From positions 150,006 through 214,005 of the forward strand of contig CBFHNF010000001.1 in assembly GCA_965657135.1 (NCBI GenBank): 64,000 nucleotides of DNA, in the 5' to 3' direction. The stretch comes from HIMB11 sp965657135 (GTDB lineage Bacteria; Pseudomonadota; Alphaproteobacteria; Rhodobacterales; Rhodobacteraceae). Position 1 is the stretch's first letter; each line of letters opens with the position of its first letter. A program made the position numbers and the translations under genes. Positions 34,354-43,352 of this stretch are shown here, one piece after another. Below the pieces are notes generated by a model that worked only from the letters and a program-made list of their open reading frames with translations, did no database searches and was not told where the DNA came from.

Positions 34354-34476
34354 TTAGCCCTCACGGAATGCTTTTACAAAAAAACTAAATATACCAACGA
34401 ACCAATATAATGCGCGACTTTCACGTCTTGCCTCTCGCAATTCGGACAGGCCACGCTTCATTTGCGGCGTGCTCAT
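34354..34476 (-). CDS. Putative 40-residue membrane microprotein
   Basis: In the 354-bp gap between ridA and mlaA, an ATG at 34476 opens a 40-codon frame on the minus strand. It has a charged amphipathic N-terminus (MKRGLSELREARRESR) followed by one hydrophobic span (ALYWFVGIFSFFV) and a short basic tail (KAFREG). The arrangement is what a small inner-membrane protein looks like. AGG lies about eight bases upstream of the start. I do not recognise a family. The rest of the gap (34289-34353 and 34477-34642) is AT-rich and shows nothing else I can name beyond the mlaA promoter region. Confidence 0.45.
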   Translation of the reverse strand: MSTPQMKRGLSELREARRESRALYWFVGIFSFFVKAFREG

Positions 34477-34642
34477 GTGTAAATACCTAATCTAATTATT
34501 TGCCTTAGTATGACATGCGTTGAACAACTTGACCATATGTCGTAAATTCATCACAGGATGATCGGAAAACGTGGATTTTTATTTTCTTTCTGTCTTGATC
34601 ACCTATTTATGCCGAATTGGTTTTGTGTCTTTGGGGTTTCGC

Positions 34643-35374
34643 ATGCGCGGTTTAAAAATTTCTTTAATTTTATCTGGGTTATCAATGCTGGCAGCATGTG
34701 CTCAGCCGGGCACAGTTGATGAAATCAATGACCCGCACGAAGCGCAAAACAGAAAAGTGCACGAATTCAACAAAACTGTAGACCGCAAAGTGTTCAAACC
34801 AGTCGCGCAGGCATATACCGATGTTGTTCCAGATCCAGTGGAAGATGCAGTTTCAAATTTTGCAAATAATTTGAGTTTACCCTCCAACATTGTGAACCAG
34901 CTCGCCCAAGGTGAAGTGGGTTTTGCGATTGAGTCCACATCAATATTTTTAGTGAATACGACAGTTGGATTGGGTGGTTTGGTCGATGTGGCCGGCTGGA
35001 ACGGGGAGTATGCGCATCCTACAGATTTTGGCGAAACCCTTGCCAAATGGGGCATGGGTGAAGGCGCCTACGTTGAACTTCCTGTTTTAGGCCCGTCAAC
35101 TGAGCGTGATGCATTGGGCAAAGTGATGGATCGACTAGCAAACCCACTATCAGGACTAAGTGCAGAGCAAGAGAGCATTGCGACAGCGGCGAAAATCGGC
35201 GAAGTTTTGAGTGATCGTGTCGAATATAGTGACGTCATAGATCAAACGCTTTATCAAAGCGCTGATAGCTATTCTCAAGCGCGCCTATTTTATCTGCAAA
35301 GTCGGCGCAACCAGATCGGCTATGAATTTGAAGGTGAGGATGCATTATTTGAGGAACTTTATGGGAGTGAGTAA
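34643..35374 (+). CDS. mlaA: MlaA (VacJ) family outer-membrane lipoprotein
   Basis: This is a 243-residue lipoprotein with a signal ending LSMLAACAQ. The conserved MlaA body follows, with NDPHEAQNRKVHEFNKTVDR, LSLPSNIVNQLAQGE, STSIFLVNTTVGLGGLVDVA and DFGETLAKWGMGEGAYVELP. MlaA sits in the outer membrane and removes misplaced phospholipids for retrograde transport to MlaC. The start at 34643 is chosen because it begins the lipoprotein signal; the frame is open to 34571. It is followed by mlaC with a 14-base overlap. The inner-membrane MlaFED complex is not encoded in the window. Confidence 0.92.
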   Translation: MRGLKISLILSGLSMLAACAQPGTVDEINDPHEAQNRKVHEFNKTVDRKVFKPVAQAYTDVVPDPVEDAVSNFANNLSLPSNIVNQLAQGEVGFAIESTSIFLVNTTVGLGGLVDVAGWNGEYAHPTDFGETLAKWGMGEGAYVELPVLGPSTERDALGKVMDRLANPLSGLSAEQESIATAAKIGEVLSDRVEYSDVIDQTLYQSADSYSQARLFYLQSRRNQIGYEFEGEDALFEELYGSE

Positions 35375-35963
35375 TTTTAACCGTCGCTCGTTTTTGGCGA
35401 TGAGCGGGCTAGCGGTCTGTGCCATGACAACGACCGGATATGCTGCGACACCGCGGGATGCTGAAGTACTGATTACGCAATTAACAAGAGACATTAACAA
35501 AACAATTGAAACTCGTTCGTCTGATGCGTCATTGTTTCGTGAATTTGAAAAGATATTTAGAAAATATGCTGATGTCGCCACGATATCACGTTACGCGCTA
35601 GGTGCTGACGCTAGATCGGCCAGCAAAGAGCAGTTATCAGAATTTGGTGAGGTATTTGTAAGTTATATTTCACGAAAATACGGGGCGTATTTTAAGGACT
35701 TCATTGGTGGCGAAATTACTGTTGTCGGATCTCGTAAAGTCAAAAAATACTTTGAAGTAAAGACGACAACAAAATTGCGAGGGCAGGAACCTATGGAGGT
35801 TTTGTTCCACGTTTCTGATCGTTCAGGATCGTTATTATTGTTTAACTTATACGTCGAAGGTATTTCGATGCTGCTTTCCGAACGTAACGAAATCGGTTCC
35901 ATGTTGGACAAGCGTCGCGGTGATTTGGATAAACTTATTGTTGACATGCGCGCGCTTGGGTAA
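35361..35963 (+). CDS. mlaC: MlaC family phospholipid-binding ABC transport protein
   Basis: This 200-residue periplasmic protein of the MlaC/Ttg2D family ferries phospholipids between MlaA and MlaFED. The leader contains twin arginines (NFNRRSFLAMSGLAVCAMT), so export may use the Tat pathway, which is common for this family in alphaproteobacteria. The core shows FEKIFRKYADVATISRYALG, FVSYISRKYGAYFKDF and LYVEGISMLLSERNEIGSML. The ATG at 35361 lies inside the end of mlaA behind GAGG, so the two are translation-coupled. Confidence 0.9.
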   Translation: MGVSNFNRRSFLAMSGLAVCAMTTTGYAATPRDAEVLITQLTRDINKTIETRSSDASLFREFEKIFRKYADVATISRYALGADARSASKEQLSEFGEVFVSYISRKYGAYFKDFIGGEITVVGSRKVKKYFEVKTTTKLRGQEPMEVLFHVSDRSGSLLLFNLYVEGISMLLSERNEIGSMLDKRRGDLDKLIVDMRALG

Positions 35964-35991
35964 ACTGGCGCTGCTACGCGTGAACCTATGC

Positions 35992-38139
35992 TTAATCTAA
36001 TCCAAAGATGCCGCGCAGTAGGCCTTCTATCGTTGCATCTTGCTTATTAGATGGCGCGCTTCTTTCTGGTTGGACGCTCGTTCCTGCGGTGTCCGTCAGT
36101 TTTCGCGACATTGGCAATTGTTTTGGCGCATCTTCTTGATGAATGCGCTGCATGGTTTCACGCCAAATTTCCGCCGGCAAACCACCACCGGTGACACCGG
36201 TGAGTGGGGTGTTGTCGTCGTATCCCATCCAAACACCAGTTACATAGTCTGCGGTGAAACCGATGAACCAAGCGTCACGCGCGCCCTGTGTTGTTCCCGT
36301 CTTGCCTGCGATTTCCCATTCGCCAAAGCTGGCGCGTTGGCCTGTGCCACTGCGGACTACGTTTTCCATCATCGACATAAGATCGCGGGCTGCACTTTCG
36401 CGAATTACGCGTTCTTGGTTGCCGCCGCTACCGCTCATAAGTGGGGATGATTCTCCAGAAAGTCTTAATTCAACCAGGCCATAAGGTGTCACGGCAATTC
36501 CCTGATTTAAAATACCCGCATAAGCACCGGTCATTTCAATCAAGGTTGATTCAGATGCACCAAGGGCGATGGCAGGCCCTTGCGCTAAGTCGGTTAGAAT
36601 TCCAAAATCAGCAGCAACGCGGCGCACATTTTCGCGTCCGATCGTCTCGGATATGCGCACAGCAGGAATGTTTAGCGATTGTCTTAAGGCTTCGTTTAGG
36701 GTGACGGTGCCATAAAATTCTTTGGTGTAGTTTTTTGGACTCCACGGGCCTGAACCTGGGATATCGATCGTGATGGGTTCATCTACAACGGTATCCATAG
36801 GCGAATAGCCAAGTTCCAATGCAGTTGCATAAACGAAGGGTTTGAATGCCGAACCCGTTTGACGCAACGCTTGGGTTGCACGATTAAAGGCGCCGGCGAC
36901 TTTGCTTTGTCGTCCCCCAACCATCGCGCGGACGGCGCCATCTGCTGACATCACGACAATTGCGGCTTGCGCTTTGGATTCTTTACTGACCTTATTTTCA
37001 AAAACCCAACTGAGCGCATCTTCTGCATGCTTTTGTAGTGTTGGGTCTAGTGTTGTTTGGATGATGACGTCTTCTGTCGTGGTTCTGGTCAAGAAATCTG
37101 GGGCCTCTTGCATCACCCAATCTGCAAAATACCCACCTGCTTGCGCAGCGGCGGCGTCTGACAACTGCGCGGGGTTTATGCGTGCAATCTGGGCAGATGT
37201 GGGTGACAGGTATCCTTGGGCCTCCATCAATCCAATGATCAAATTAGCGCGTTCTTGTGAACGGGTCAGATTGTTTGTGGGCGCATAACGCGTGGGTGCG
37301 ACCAGTAATCCAGCAAGCATAGCGGCCTCTGGCGCTGTTACGTCGGCCGCAGATTTTCCAAAATAGCGGTGCGACGCAGCTTCAAATCCGCGGGCACCTG
37401 CACCTAAATAAGCACGCGCAAGGTAAATTGTTAGAATTTCGTCCTTTGTGTATTTGGCTTCTAGGGCAAGCGCAAAAGTGGCTTCTTTCACTTTCCGCCA
37501 AAGCGAACTTTCCTGACATTCGCGTTCATAGGCGCGTTCGGATTTCCATCGCTTCGGATCATAGGCTGTTCCCATACACAGCAGTTTTGCGGTTTGTTGG
37601 GTAAGTGTCGATCCGCCATGACCAGAAAGTGGTCCGCGTCCTTCGCGAAGGTTGATTCGAATTGCACTGGCAAGGCCGCGCGGCGAAACTCCGATATGTT
37701 GATAAAATCTTCGGTCTTCGGTCGCGATGATTGCATTCTTCAGATGAGGTGAAACTGTTTGTGCGGTAATGATCCCGCCAAATTGTTCCCCCCGCCAGGC
37801 AAACACCGACCCATTTCTATCTAGAAGAGTAACAGATCCCTTAGCACGCCCATCCAGCAAGTTTTGATAGGGTGGCAAAATTTGCATGTAATAGATGACG
37901 CCAATGGTCAGTATTAATGTAATGACAACGGCTCCGCGCCAAAATATGCGCCACAGAATGCGCCAGATCAGGCTAAATAATCCAACAACGCTCCGCGTGA
38001 TGAAGTTTCCCGAAGGTTTCCCTCTGGGCGTTGATTTTCGCTTCGTTTGCGCCGATTTTTTGGTGGGCTTTTTGCGGCCACCCTTTTGAGGGTAGCGGTT
38101 CTCTGCGACAAGTTGCGCTTTTGGGCCTTTTCTAGACAT
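35992..38139 (-). CDS. Class A penicillin-binding protein (PBP1A-type transglycosylase/transpeptidase)
   Basis: This is a 715-residue bifunctional peptidoglycan synthase. A basic cytoplasmic tail precedes one membrane span (IFWRGAVVITLILTIGVIYY). The GT51 transglycosylase domain follows (ATEDRRFYQHIGVSPRGLAS, GHGGSTLTQQTAKLL, ERECQESSLWRKVKEATFAL, TIYLARAYLGAGARGFEAAS). The transpeptidase has SAFK (in RQTGSAFKPFVY), SLN (in LRQSLNIPAV) and KTGTT (AGKTGTTQGARDAWF) motifs. Length is normal for the shorter alphaproteobacterial PBP1 proteins. It is divergent from glnK across about 230 bp that hold AT-rich palindromes. Confidence 0.94.
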   Translation of the reverse strand: MSRKGPKAQLVAENRYPQKGGRKKPTKKSAQTKRKSTPRGKPSGNFITRSVVGLFSLIWRILWRIFWRGAVVITLILTIGVIYYMQILPPYQNLLDGRAKGSVTLLDRNGSVFAWRGEQFGGIITAQTVSPHLKNAIIATEDRRFYQHIGVSPRGLASAIRINLREGRGPLSGHGGSTLTQQTAKLLCMGTAYDPKRWKSERAYERECQESSLWRKVKEATFALALEAKYTKDEILTIYLARAYLGAGARGFEAASHRYFGKSAADVTAPEAAMLAGLLVAPTRYAPTNNLTRSQERANLIIGLMEAQGYLSPTSAQIARINPAQLSDAAAAQAGGYFADWVMQEAPDFLTRTTTEDVIIQTTLDPTLQKHAEDALSWVFENKVSKESKAQAAIVVMSADGAVRAMVGGRQSKVAGAFNRATQALRQTGSAFKPFVYATALELGYSPMDTVVDEPITIDIPGSGPWSPKNYTKEFYGTVTLNEALRQSLNIPAVRISETIGRENVRRVAADFGILTDLAQGPAIALGASESTLIEMTGAYAGILNQGIAVTPYGLVELRLSGESSPLMSGSGGNQERVIRESAARDLMSMMENVVRSGTGQRASFGEWEIAGKTGTTQGARDAWFIGFTADYVTGVWMGYDDNTPLTGVTGGGLPAEIWRETMQRIHQEDAPKQLPMSRKLTDTAGTSVQPERSAPSNKQDATIEGLLRGIFGLD

Positions 38140-38221
38140 GAACTGCTCGAATTTTTTGTCCTATTTACGTGAACTCTTTTTGGAATGCGCGCAAAAAAAC
38201 ATGTGATGCCATAGAAATAAC

Positions 38222-38260
38222 GATTAAATATTAATCATATATTTAATTATGATTAAATAT
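38222..38260. promoter_or_regulatory. AT-rich inverted repeats upstream of glnK-amtB
   Basis: Two adjacent inverted repeats lie about 110-150 bp before glnK: GATTAA-ATA-TTAATC (38222-38236) and ATATTTAAT-TATG-ATTAAATAT (38239-38260, a perfect 9-4-9). The element GATTAAATATT occurs twice in direct orientation (38222 and 38251). They may be operators for nitrogen control or for the divergent PBP gene. I did not find a convincing sigma-54 -24/-12 pair in the gap. Confidence 0.35.
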
Positions 38261-38372
38261 TGTGCAAAAAATGAGTTTTTTGCATAATATTTTGTTGGAA
38301 TTCTTTCTCATCGGCGGATTTATGCATTGGATTAACTCATCGAGGTCTTTTTCTAATTCCAAGGAGGACAGT

Positions 38373-38711
38373 GTGAAACTGATCATAGCAACAATTAAGC
38401 CTTATAAACTGGATGAGGTGCGCGAAGCACTAACCGACAAAGGTGTCAAAGGCATGATGGTGTCCGAAATAAAAGGGTTTGGTGCACAATCTGGCCATAC
38501 GGAAATCTATCGTGGGGCCGAATACACGGTAAACTTTGTTCCCAAAATTCGCATCGAAGTAGTCGTCGAGGCGGCACAAGCAGATGACGTCGTCAAAGTG
38601 ATCACGGATACGGCCCGCACTGGGAAAATTGGGGACGGAAAAATCTTTGTCCTAGACGTAGAGCAAACAATTCGGGTGCGCACCGGCGAAACTGGTGCAG
38701 ATGCGATTTAG
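38373..38711 (+). CDS. glnK: Nitrogen regulatory protein P-II (GlnK)
   Basis: This is a 112-residue P-II signalling protein. The T-loop carries Tyr51 (TEIYRGAEYTVNFVPK), the uridylylation site, and the B- and C-loops (ARTGKIGDGKIFVLDVEQTIRVRTGE) that bind ATP/ADP and 2-oxoglutarate are intact. The start is a GTG at 38373 behind AAGGAGG; a longer open frame from 38262 has no support. Linkage to amtB ten bases downstream marks it as GlnK, which blocks AmtB when nitrogen is sufficient. Regulation by NtrC is expected from the family. Confidence 0.96.
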   Translation: MKLIIATIKPYKLDEVREALTDKGVKGMMVSEIKGFGAQSGHTEIYRGAEYTVNFVPKIRIEVVVEAAQADDVVKVITDTARTGKIGDGKIFVLDVEQTIRVRTGETGADAI

Positions 38712-38721
38712 AAGGAACAAA

Positions 38722-40059
38722 ATGATGAAAAAACTAAGTACGAATACAATACTAATCGCGATGGGCCTCCTTGTTCCAGCGGGTGCCGTAAGTGCGCAAG
38801 ATGTGGCAACGGCCGTTCCAACAGATAGCGTCTTTATCTTAAACTCACTCTTGTTTCTTATTGGTGGTTTCTTGGTATTTTGGATGGCTGCTGGATTTGC
38901 CATGTTAGAAGCTGGGTTAGTGCGCTCAAAAAACGTGACAATGCAACTTACAAAGAACATGGCCTTGTTTTCATTGGCGGCTGTGTTCTATTACCTGATT
39001 GGATACAATCTTATGTACCCGTTGGGCACGTGGTCAATTGACGGCATCCTATCGGGTGTCTTTGGACAAGCGGTACTTGAGGCTGTGGGTGTCGGGGCAG
39101 ATGCCGTGGACGATTATTCATATGCATCAACGGGTTCTGATTTCTTTTTCCAAATGATGTTTTGTGCTGCCACTGCTTCTATTGTGTCAGGCACCTTAGC
39201 CGAGCGTATCAAGCTGTGGCCATTTTTAATGTTTACCATTGTTTTGACCGCTGTAATCTATCCTATCCAAGCCAGCTGGAAATGGGGTGGTGGTTTCCTA
39301 GATGCCATGGGATTTGCTGACTTTGCTGGATCTACCGTTGTTCACTCTGTTGGGGGTTGGGCTGCACTTATGGGTGCTATAATCCTTGGTCCTCGCATCG
39401 GTAAATATGCAAAAGATGGCCGTGTCATTCCAATGCAAGGTTCCAACTTGCCGCTGGCCACATTAGGAACGTTTATTCTGTGGATGGGATGGTTTGGTTT
39501 CAACGGTGGTTCGCAATTGGCGATGGGATCAGTCGGGAATGTGACTGACATTTCACGGATTTTTGCAAATACCAATGCAGCCGCTGCAGGTGGTGCAATT
39601 GTTGCCCTGATTTTAACGCAGGTCATGTACCGTAAACCTGATTTGACAATGATCTTGAATGGTGCGCTTGCAGGTCTGGTTTCGATTACCGCTGAACCAT
39701 TAACACCTTCGCTAGGTGCGGCGACTTTGATTGGTGGTATTGGTGGCGTGATTGTCGTGTTCGCGGTACCAATGTTGGATCGAATGAAAATTGATGATGT
39801 TGTCGGTGCAATTCCCGTTCACTTGTTGGCGGGTATCTGGGGAACACTTGCGGTTCCATTGACCAACGGGAGTGCAAGCTTTGGTGTACAGTTGATATCA
39901 ATCGTAATCGTGGGATTGTTCGTCTGTGTCACAACGGGGATTTTATGGACCCTGCTGAAATCGACTGTTGGTATTCGCGTGAGTGAAGAGGACGAAATTA
40001 ACGGTCTCGATACGTCTGAGTTAGGCATGGAGGCCTATCCGGAATTCTCAAGAGGATAA
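38722..40059 (+). CDS. amtB: Ammonium transporter
   Basis: This 445-residue Amt/Rh channel has a cleavable signal (LIAMGLLVPAGAVSAQ) and about eleven membrane spans. The signature region around DFAGSTVVHSVGGWAAL holds the first pore histidine. The second is in VGAIPVHLLAGIWGTL. It imports ammonium under nitrogen limitation and is gated by GlnK. The start is ATG 38722 behind GAAGGAAC. A strong terminator lies 19 bases after the stop, ending the glnK-amtB operon. Confidence 0.96.
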   Translation: MMKKLSTNTILIAMGLLVPAGAVSAQDVATAVPTDSVFILNSLLFLIGGFLVFWMAAGFAMLEAGLVRSKNVTMQLTKNMALFSLAAVFYYLIGYNLMYPLGTWSIDGILSGVFGQAVLEAVGVGADAVDDYSYASTGSDFFFQMMFCAATASIVSGTLAERIKLWPFLMFTIVLTAVIYPIQASWKWGGGFLDAMGFADFAGSTVVHSVGGWAALMGAIILGPRIGKYAKDGRVIPMQGSNLPLATLGTFILWMGWFGFNGGSQLAMGSVGNVTDISRIFANTNAAAAGGAIVALILTQVMYRKPDLTMILNGALAGLVSITAEPLTPSLGAATLIGGIGGVIVVFAVPMLDRMKIDDVVGAIPVHLLAGIWGTLAVPLTNGSASFGVQLISIVIVGLFVCVTTGILWTLLKSTVGIRVSEEDEINGLDTSELGMEAYPEFSRG

Positions 40060-40077
40060 TATTTTTAAAGTTGAATG

Positions 40078-40108
40078 AAGAAGGTGGCTTGCGCCACCTT
40101 CTTTTTTT
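40078..40108 (+). terminator. Rho-independent terminator of glnK-amtB
   Basis: AAGAAGGTGGC (40078-40088), loop TTGC, GCCACCTTCTT (40093-40103) form a perfect 11-pair stem running into a T-tract (40102-40108). It lies just after amtB on the same strand. Confidence 0.92.
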
Positions 40109-40204
40109 GTGTCACCCTAGGTTTCAAAACTCGCGCGCATGCATGTGACATGGCAGGCAATTGGCGAGGCGAGCGATCCAGATGAATTCTGGGATGTTTA
40201 GGAA

Positions 40205-41212
40205 TTACAAAAGCCCATCGTAGATCGGTTCAAGCGTTTGATCATGGAACAATGATGACACCGAAGTGCCGTTCCAGGTGTTAAGAATTGCCTGAGCAAA
40301 CATTGGCGCTGTTGGCAAAATGCGGATATTATGTGCTGTGCGAACCGCTTCTGTGGCCTGTATCGAGTCTGTGATGACCAATGATTTCATAACGGAATTT
40401 GTTATGCGTTCTACCGCTGGACCCGACATTACGCCATGCGTGATGTATGCGTGAACTTCGCTCGCGCCTGCTTCCATTAAAACTTCGGCAGCTTTGCAAA
40501 GTGTTCCAGCTGTATCGCACATGTCATCTACAATAAGGCATCTTTTTCCGGTCACTTCACCAATGACGGTCATCCCAGACACTTCGCCAGCTTTTTCTCG
40601 GCGTTTATCAACAATTGAAAGCGGCGCGTTGATGCGTTTGGCCAATTCGCGGGCTCGTGCAACACCGCCTACGTCAGGAGACACCACCATCATGTCTTCC
40701 ATGCAATCTGCAAATTTGCTTTGGACATCCAGCGCAAAGATTGGAGATGCATACAGATTATCTACAGGGATATCAAAAAAGCCTTGGATTTGTGTCGCAT
40801 GCAAATCCATCGTTAGTACGCGTTCTACGCCGGCCTCAACCAGCATGTTCGCGACTAATTTTGCGGTGATGGGGGTGCGTGCTTTGGTGCGGCGATCCTG
40901 GCGTGCATATCCAAAATATGGAATAACCGCCGTAATTCGCGAGGCGGACGAACGACGCAGCGCATCTGCCATGATCAACAATTCCATCAAATTATCATTT
41001 GCTGGGTTTGAGGTGGGCTGAATGATATACATATCTTCGCCACGCACATTTTCGAACACTTCGACAAAAATTTCTTGGTCGTTAAAACGTTCAACGCGTG
41101 CATCAACCAGGTCTATTGTTAATCCACGGTGTAAACTCATGCGGCGCGCTATGGCCTTGGCGAGTGGTTGGTTTGCGTTGCCGGCGATGAGTTTAGGTTC
41201 ATTAACTGCCAT
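40205..41212 (-). CDS. prs: Ribose-phosphate pyrophosphokinase
   Basis: This 335-residue enzyme makes PRPP from ribose-5-phosphate and ATP for purine, pyrimidine, His, Trp and NAD synthesis. Conserved parts are NEIFVEVFENVRGEDMY-like residues near position 50, FGYARQDRRTKARTPI (ATP flag region), MDLHATQIQGFFDIPVDNLYA and the PRPP loop RCLIVDDMCDTAGTL. I use the second ATG (41212, MAVNEPKL); the first would add three residues. The start side faces the isomerase gene at 41330. Confidence 0.96.
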   Translation of the reverse strand: MAVNEPKLIAGNANQPLAKAIARRMSLHRGLTIDLVDARVERFNDQEIFVEVFENVRGEDMYIIQPTSNPANDNLMELLIMADALRRSSASRITAVIPYFGYARQDRRTKARTPITAKLVANMLVEAGVERVLTMDLHATQIQGFFDIPVDNLYASPIFALDVQSKFADCMEDMMVVSPDVGGVARARELAKRINAPLSIVDKRREKAGEVSGMTVIGEVTGKRCLIVDDMCDTAGTLCKAAEVLMEAGASEVHAYITHGVMSGPAVERITNSVMKSLVITDSIQATEAVRTAHNIRILPTAPMFAQAILNTWNGTSVSSLFHDQTLEPIYDGLL

Positions 41213-41329
41213 AGATTTCAATTCCCAGATACCAAATGTTACAGATTCGTGACGTTGACTTCGATTAGCATGGCATTACCCTGAGGCAAAGCGTCCAAAA
41301 CACTGACTTCCTCAAAAGGATATGAATAT

Positions 41330-41929
41330 ATGCGAAAAATCGACTACTTTTTCTCACCCCTGTCTCCTTATAGCTATTTGGCAGGTGGGACGTTGGAGAA
41401 AATTGCTGAAAACGCGACGGTGATGATCCAGTACCGGCCAGTCGATGTGATCACATTATTTAACCGAACAGGGGGTATTGCCCTGCCAGACAGGCACCCA
41501 TCACGCCTGGAATATCGGGCGCAGGATCTGGTGCGTCGAGCGTCGATGTTAGGTATGCGATTGAATTTGAAACCCGCCCACGTTCCAACAAACCCAGCCC
41601 CCGCATCCTATGTAATCATCGCTGCACAGGATGAGGGTGGAGGTGATTTGGGTGCCTTGGTTCAGGCAATTCTGAAGGCTGCCTGGTCCGAAGAAAAGGA
41701 TATCGCTGACGATGGTGTTTTGGGTGAATTATTGACGCAGAATGGATTTGATCGTGGCTTAACAATGCGTGGGATGTTAAGTGGCGCAGAAACTTACGCT
41801 AAAAACTTGGAAGATGCTGTTTCGTTAGGTGTTTTTGGGGCGCCATTTTATGTATTAGATGATGGGGCAAAATTTTGGGGCCAAGACCGCTTAAGTGACC
41901 TAGAGGCTTATCTAAATAAAGGCAAATAA
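41330..41929 (+). CDS. 2-hydroxychromene-2-carboxylate isomerase family protein
   Basis: This is a 199-residue kappa-class GST/DsbA-fold protein. The N-terminus (IDYFFSPLSPYSYLAGG) has Ser where DsbA has Cys, as in glutathione-dependent isomerases of this family. Later parts TNPAPASYVI, LKAAWSEEKDI and SLGVFGAPFYVLDDGAKFWGQDRL match it well. The named reaction belongs to naphthalene breakdown, but most marine homologues are of unknown substrate. AAAAGGATATG gives the ribosome-binding site. The hydrolase at 41931 starts one base after its stop. Confidence 0.9.
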   Translation: MRKIDYFFSPLSPYSYLAGGTLEKIAENATVMIQYRPVDVITLFNRTGGIALPDRHPSRLEYRAQDLVRRASMLGMRLNLKPAHVPTNPAPASYVIIAAQDEGGGDLGALVQAILKAAWSEEKDIADDGVLGELLTQNGFDRGLTMRGMLSGAETYAKNLEDAVSLGVFGAPFYVLDDGAKFWGQDRLSDLEAYLNKGK

Positions 41930-41930
41930 T

Positions 41931-42743
41931 TTGAACAAAGATATCCGAGCAGGGTTGCCCATTAACCACATGGTATTGGGCGAAGGAAAAGAGCGTGCAT
42001 TGATGATGCATTGCACCTTGTCATCCGCAAGGTCGATGGCGCCAATGGCTTTGGCGTTAGACGATATTTTCACTACGACTGCCTTTGACTTGCCTGGACA
42101 CGGTTCAAGTGCAAAGTGGGATTTCAATGGTGATTTGCAAGATCGCGTCACGGAAATCGCGGAAACCTTCATCGATGGCCCTGTTCACCTTATTGGTCAT
42201 TCATTTGGTGCGACCGTCGCGTTGCGACTGATCGCTAAAATACCAGAACGTATAAAATCCATCGTGCTGTTTGAACCTGTTTTCGTCGAGGCTGCATTGC
42301 AAAACCAACCTGAATTGCGTGCGCCCTATCTCATGCAGACCAGAGCATTCCAGCAGGCAATGGCCGAGAGCGACAAAGAACAGGCCACGATCGAATTTTT
42401 GAAAATGTGGGGTGACGGTGCACCATGGGACGTTATACCGCCACACATTCGCCAGTCTATGATTGAAAAAATAGATGTTGTTGATGCAGGTACGCCATCA
42501 TTGCATCAAGATCGACATGGGCTGCTTGGGTCGAGTGGAATACAAACTTATACTGGCCCTGCAATGTTGGTACGTGGTGGAAAAAGTATTTCTATCATGC
42601 GGCATGTGCATGCGACGCTCTGTGATATGATGCCACAGGCTGAGGATCATGCAATTGCCGATGCGGGTCATATGGTCCCGCTGACCCATACAGCTGAGTG
42701 TGGCGCATTGATGCGGGACTTTTATCGAAGATCAGGATTTTGA
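41931..42743 (+). CDS. Alpha/beta hydrolase
   Basis: This is a 270-residue soluble hydrolase with the nucleophile elbow LIGHSFGATVAL, the upstream FDLPGHGSS turn and the C-terminal histidine in IADAGHMVPLTHTAE. The region where many homologues have HGxxG reads MMHCTLSSARSM, so the oxyanion loop is atypical. The start is TTG at 41931, one base after the isomerase stop, so they form a pair. The 3' end overlaps plsY by 12 bases in convergent orientation. The substrate is unknown. Confidence 0.86.
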   Translation: MNKDIRAGLPINHMVLGEGKERALMMHCTLSSARSMAPMALALDDIFTTTAFDLPGHGSSAKWDFNGDLQDRVTEIAETFIDGPVHLIGHSFGATVALRLIAKIPERIKSIVLFEPVFVEAALQNQPELRAPYLMQTRAFQQAMAESDKEQATIEFLKMWGDGAPWDVIPPHIRQSMIEKIDVVDAGTPSLHQDRHGLLGSSGIQTYTGPAMLVRGGKSISIMRHVHATLCDMMPQAEDHAIADAGHMVPLTHTAECGALMRDFYRRSGF

Positions 42744-43352
42744 TGCGCCAATTTTTGGTTCAGTTCCTGAAAGAATCCGCGATATGTTTGCCAAATGACG
42801 ATAGAAAATTAAACCGCATAGTGCGATCGTCAGAAAAACAAGCGATGAATATCCCAAAAAGATTGCCCAAATTGGTGTGAGTAACGCCGCAACCAATGCG
42901 GACAAGGACGAAATGCGCATGATGACGGCGCTGGCGAGCCATGTTGCGCAGGCCGCAATCCCCACTGGCCAAGCAATGGCAAGTAAAATTCCCAAAAATG
43001 TTGCCACACCTTTGCCGCCCTTAAATCGCAACCAGATTGGAAAGCAATGACCGAGAAACGCGGCCAGAGCTGCCATCTGAACGGCATCTGAAGGAGCAAT
43101 GGAACTTGCAATGAAAACGGCCCCAGCGCCTTTGCCCCCGTCTAGGATTAGGGTTGCGGTAGCCGCAAATTTATTACCCGTGCGCAGCACGTTTGTTGCC
43201 CCGATATTGCCAGATCCAATTTTACGAAGATCACCAAGCCCCATAAGATTTGAGATAACGACGCCAAATGGAATGGATCCAAGCAAATAGCCAATCAGAG
43301 TCCATTGTGCCAACACCAATATTGAGGACGATATTTCGGGGAAAAAGGTCAT
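42732..43352 (-). CDS. plsY: Acyl-phosphate:glycerol-3-phosphate acyltransferase
   Basis: This 206-residue inner-membrane enzyme transfers an acyl group from acyl-phosphate to glycerol-3-phosphate, the first step of phospholipid synthesis. The three conserved loops are present: YLLGSIPFGVVIS, GSGNIGATNVLRTGNK with ILDGGKGAGAVF, and GHCFPIWLRFKGGKGVAT. Five hydrophobic spans are predicted. The ATG overlaps the stop of the pyrC-like gene (ATGA), so it is the third gene of the pyrB-pyrC-plsY operon. Confidence 0.94.
   Translation of the reverse strand: MTFFPEISSSILVLAQWTLIGYLLGSIPFGVVISNLMGLGDLRKIGSGNIGATNVLRTGNKFAATATLILDGGKGAGAVFIASSIAPSDAVQMAALAAFLGHCFPIWLRFKGGKGVATFLGILLAIAWPVGIAACATWLASAVIMRISSLSALVAALLTPIWAIFLGYSSLVFLTIALCGLIFYRHLANISRILSGTEPKIGASKS

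Noticed and set aside
38261..38372. Possible sigma-54 promoter for glnK
   Set aside because: A GG...GC pair at the required spacing was not found; the nearest match is one base too short.
40110..40204. Short plus-strand frame ending in DEFWDV between amtB and prs
   Set aside because: It is about 20 codons long, has no ribosome-binding site, lies after a strong terminator and is preceded in frame by a stop. It may be a relic, but I cannot support it.
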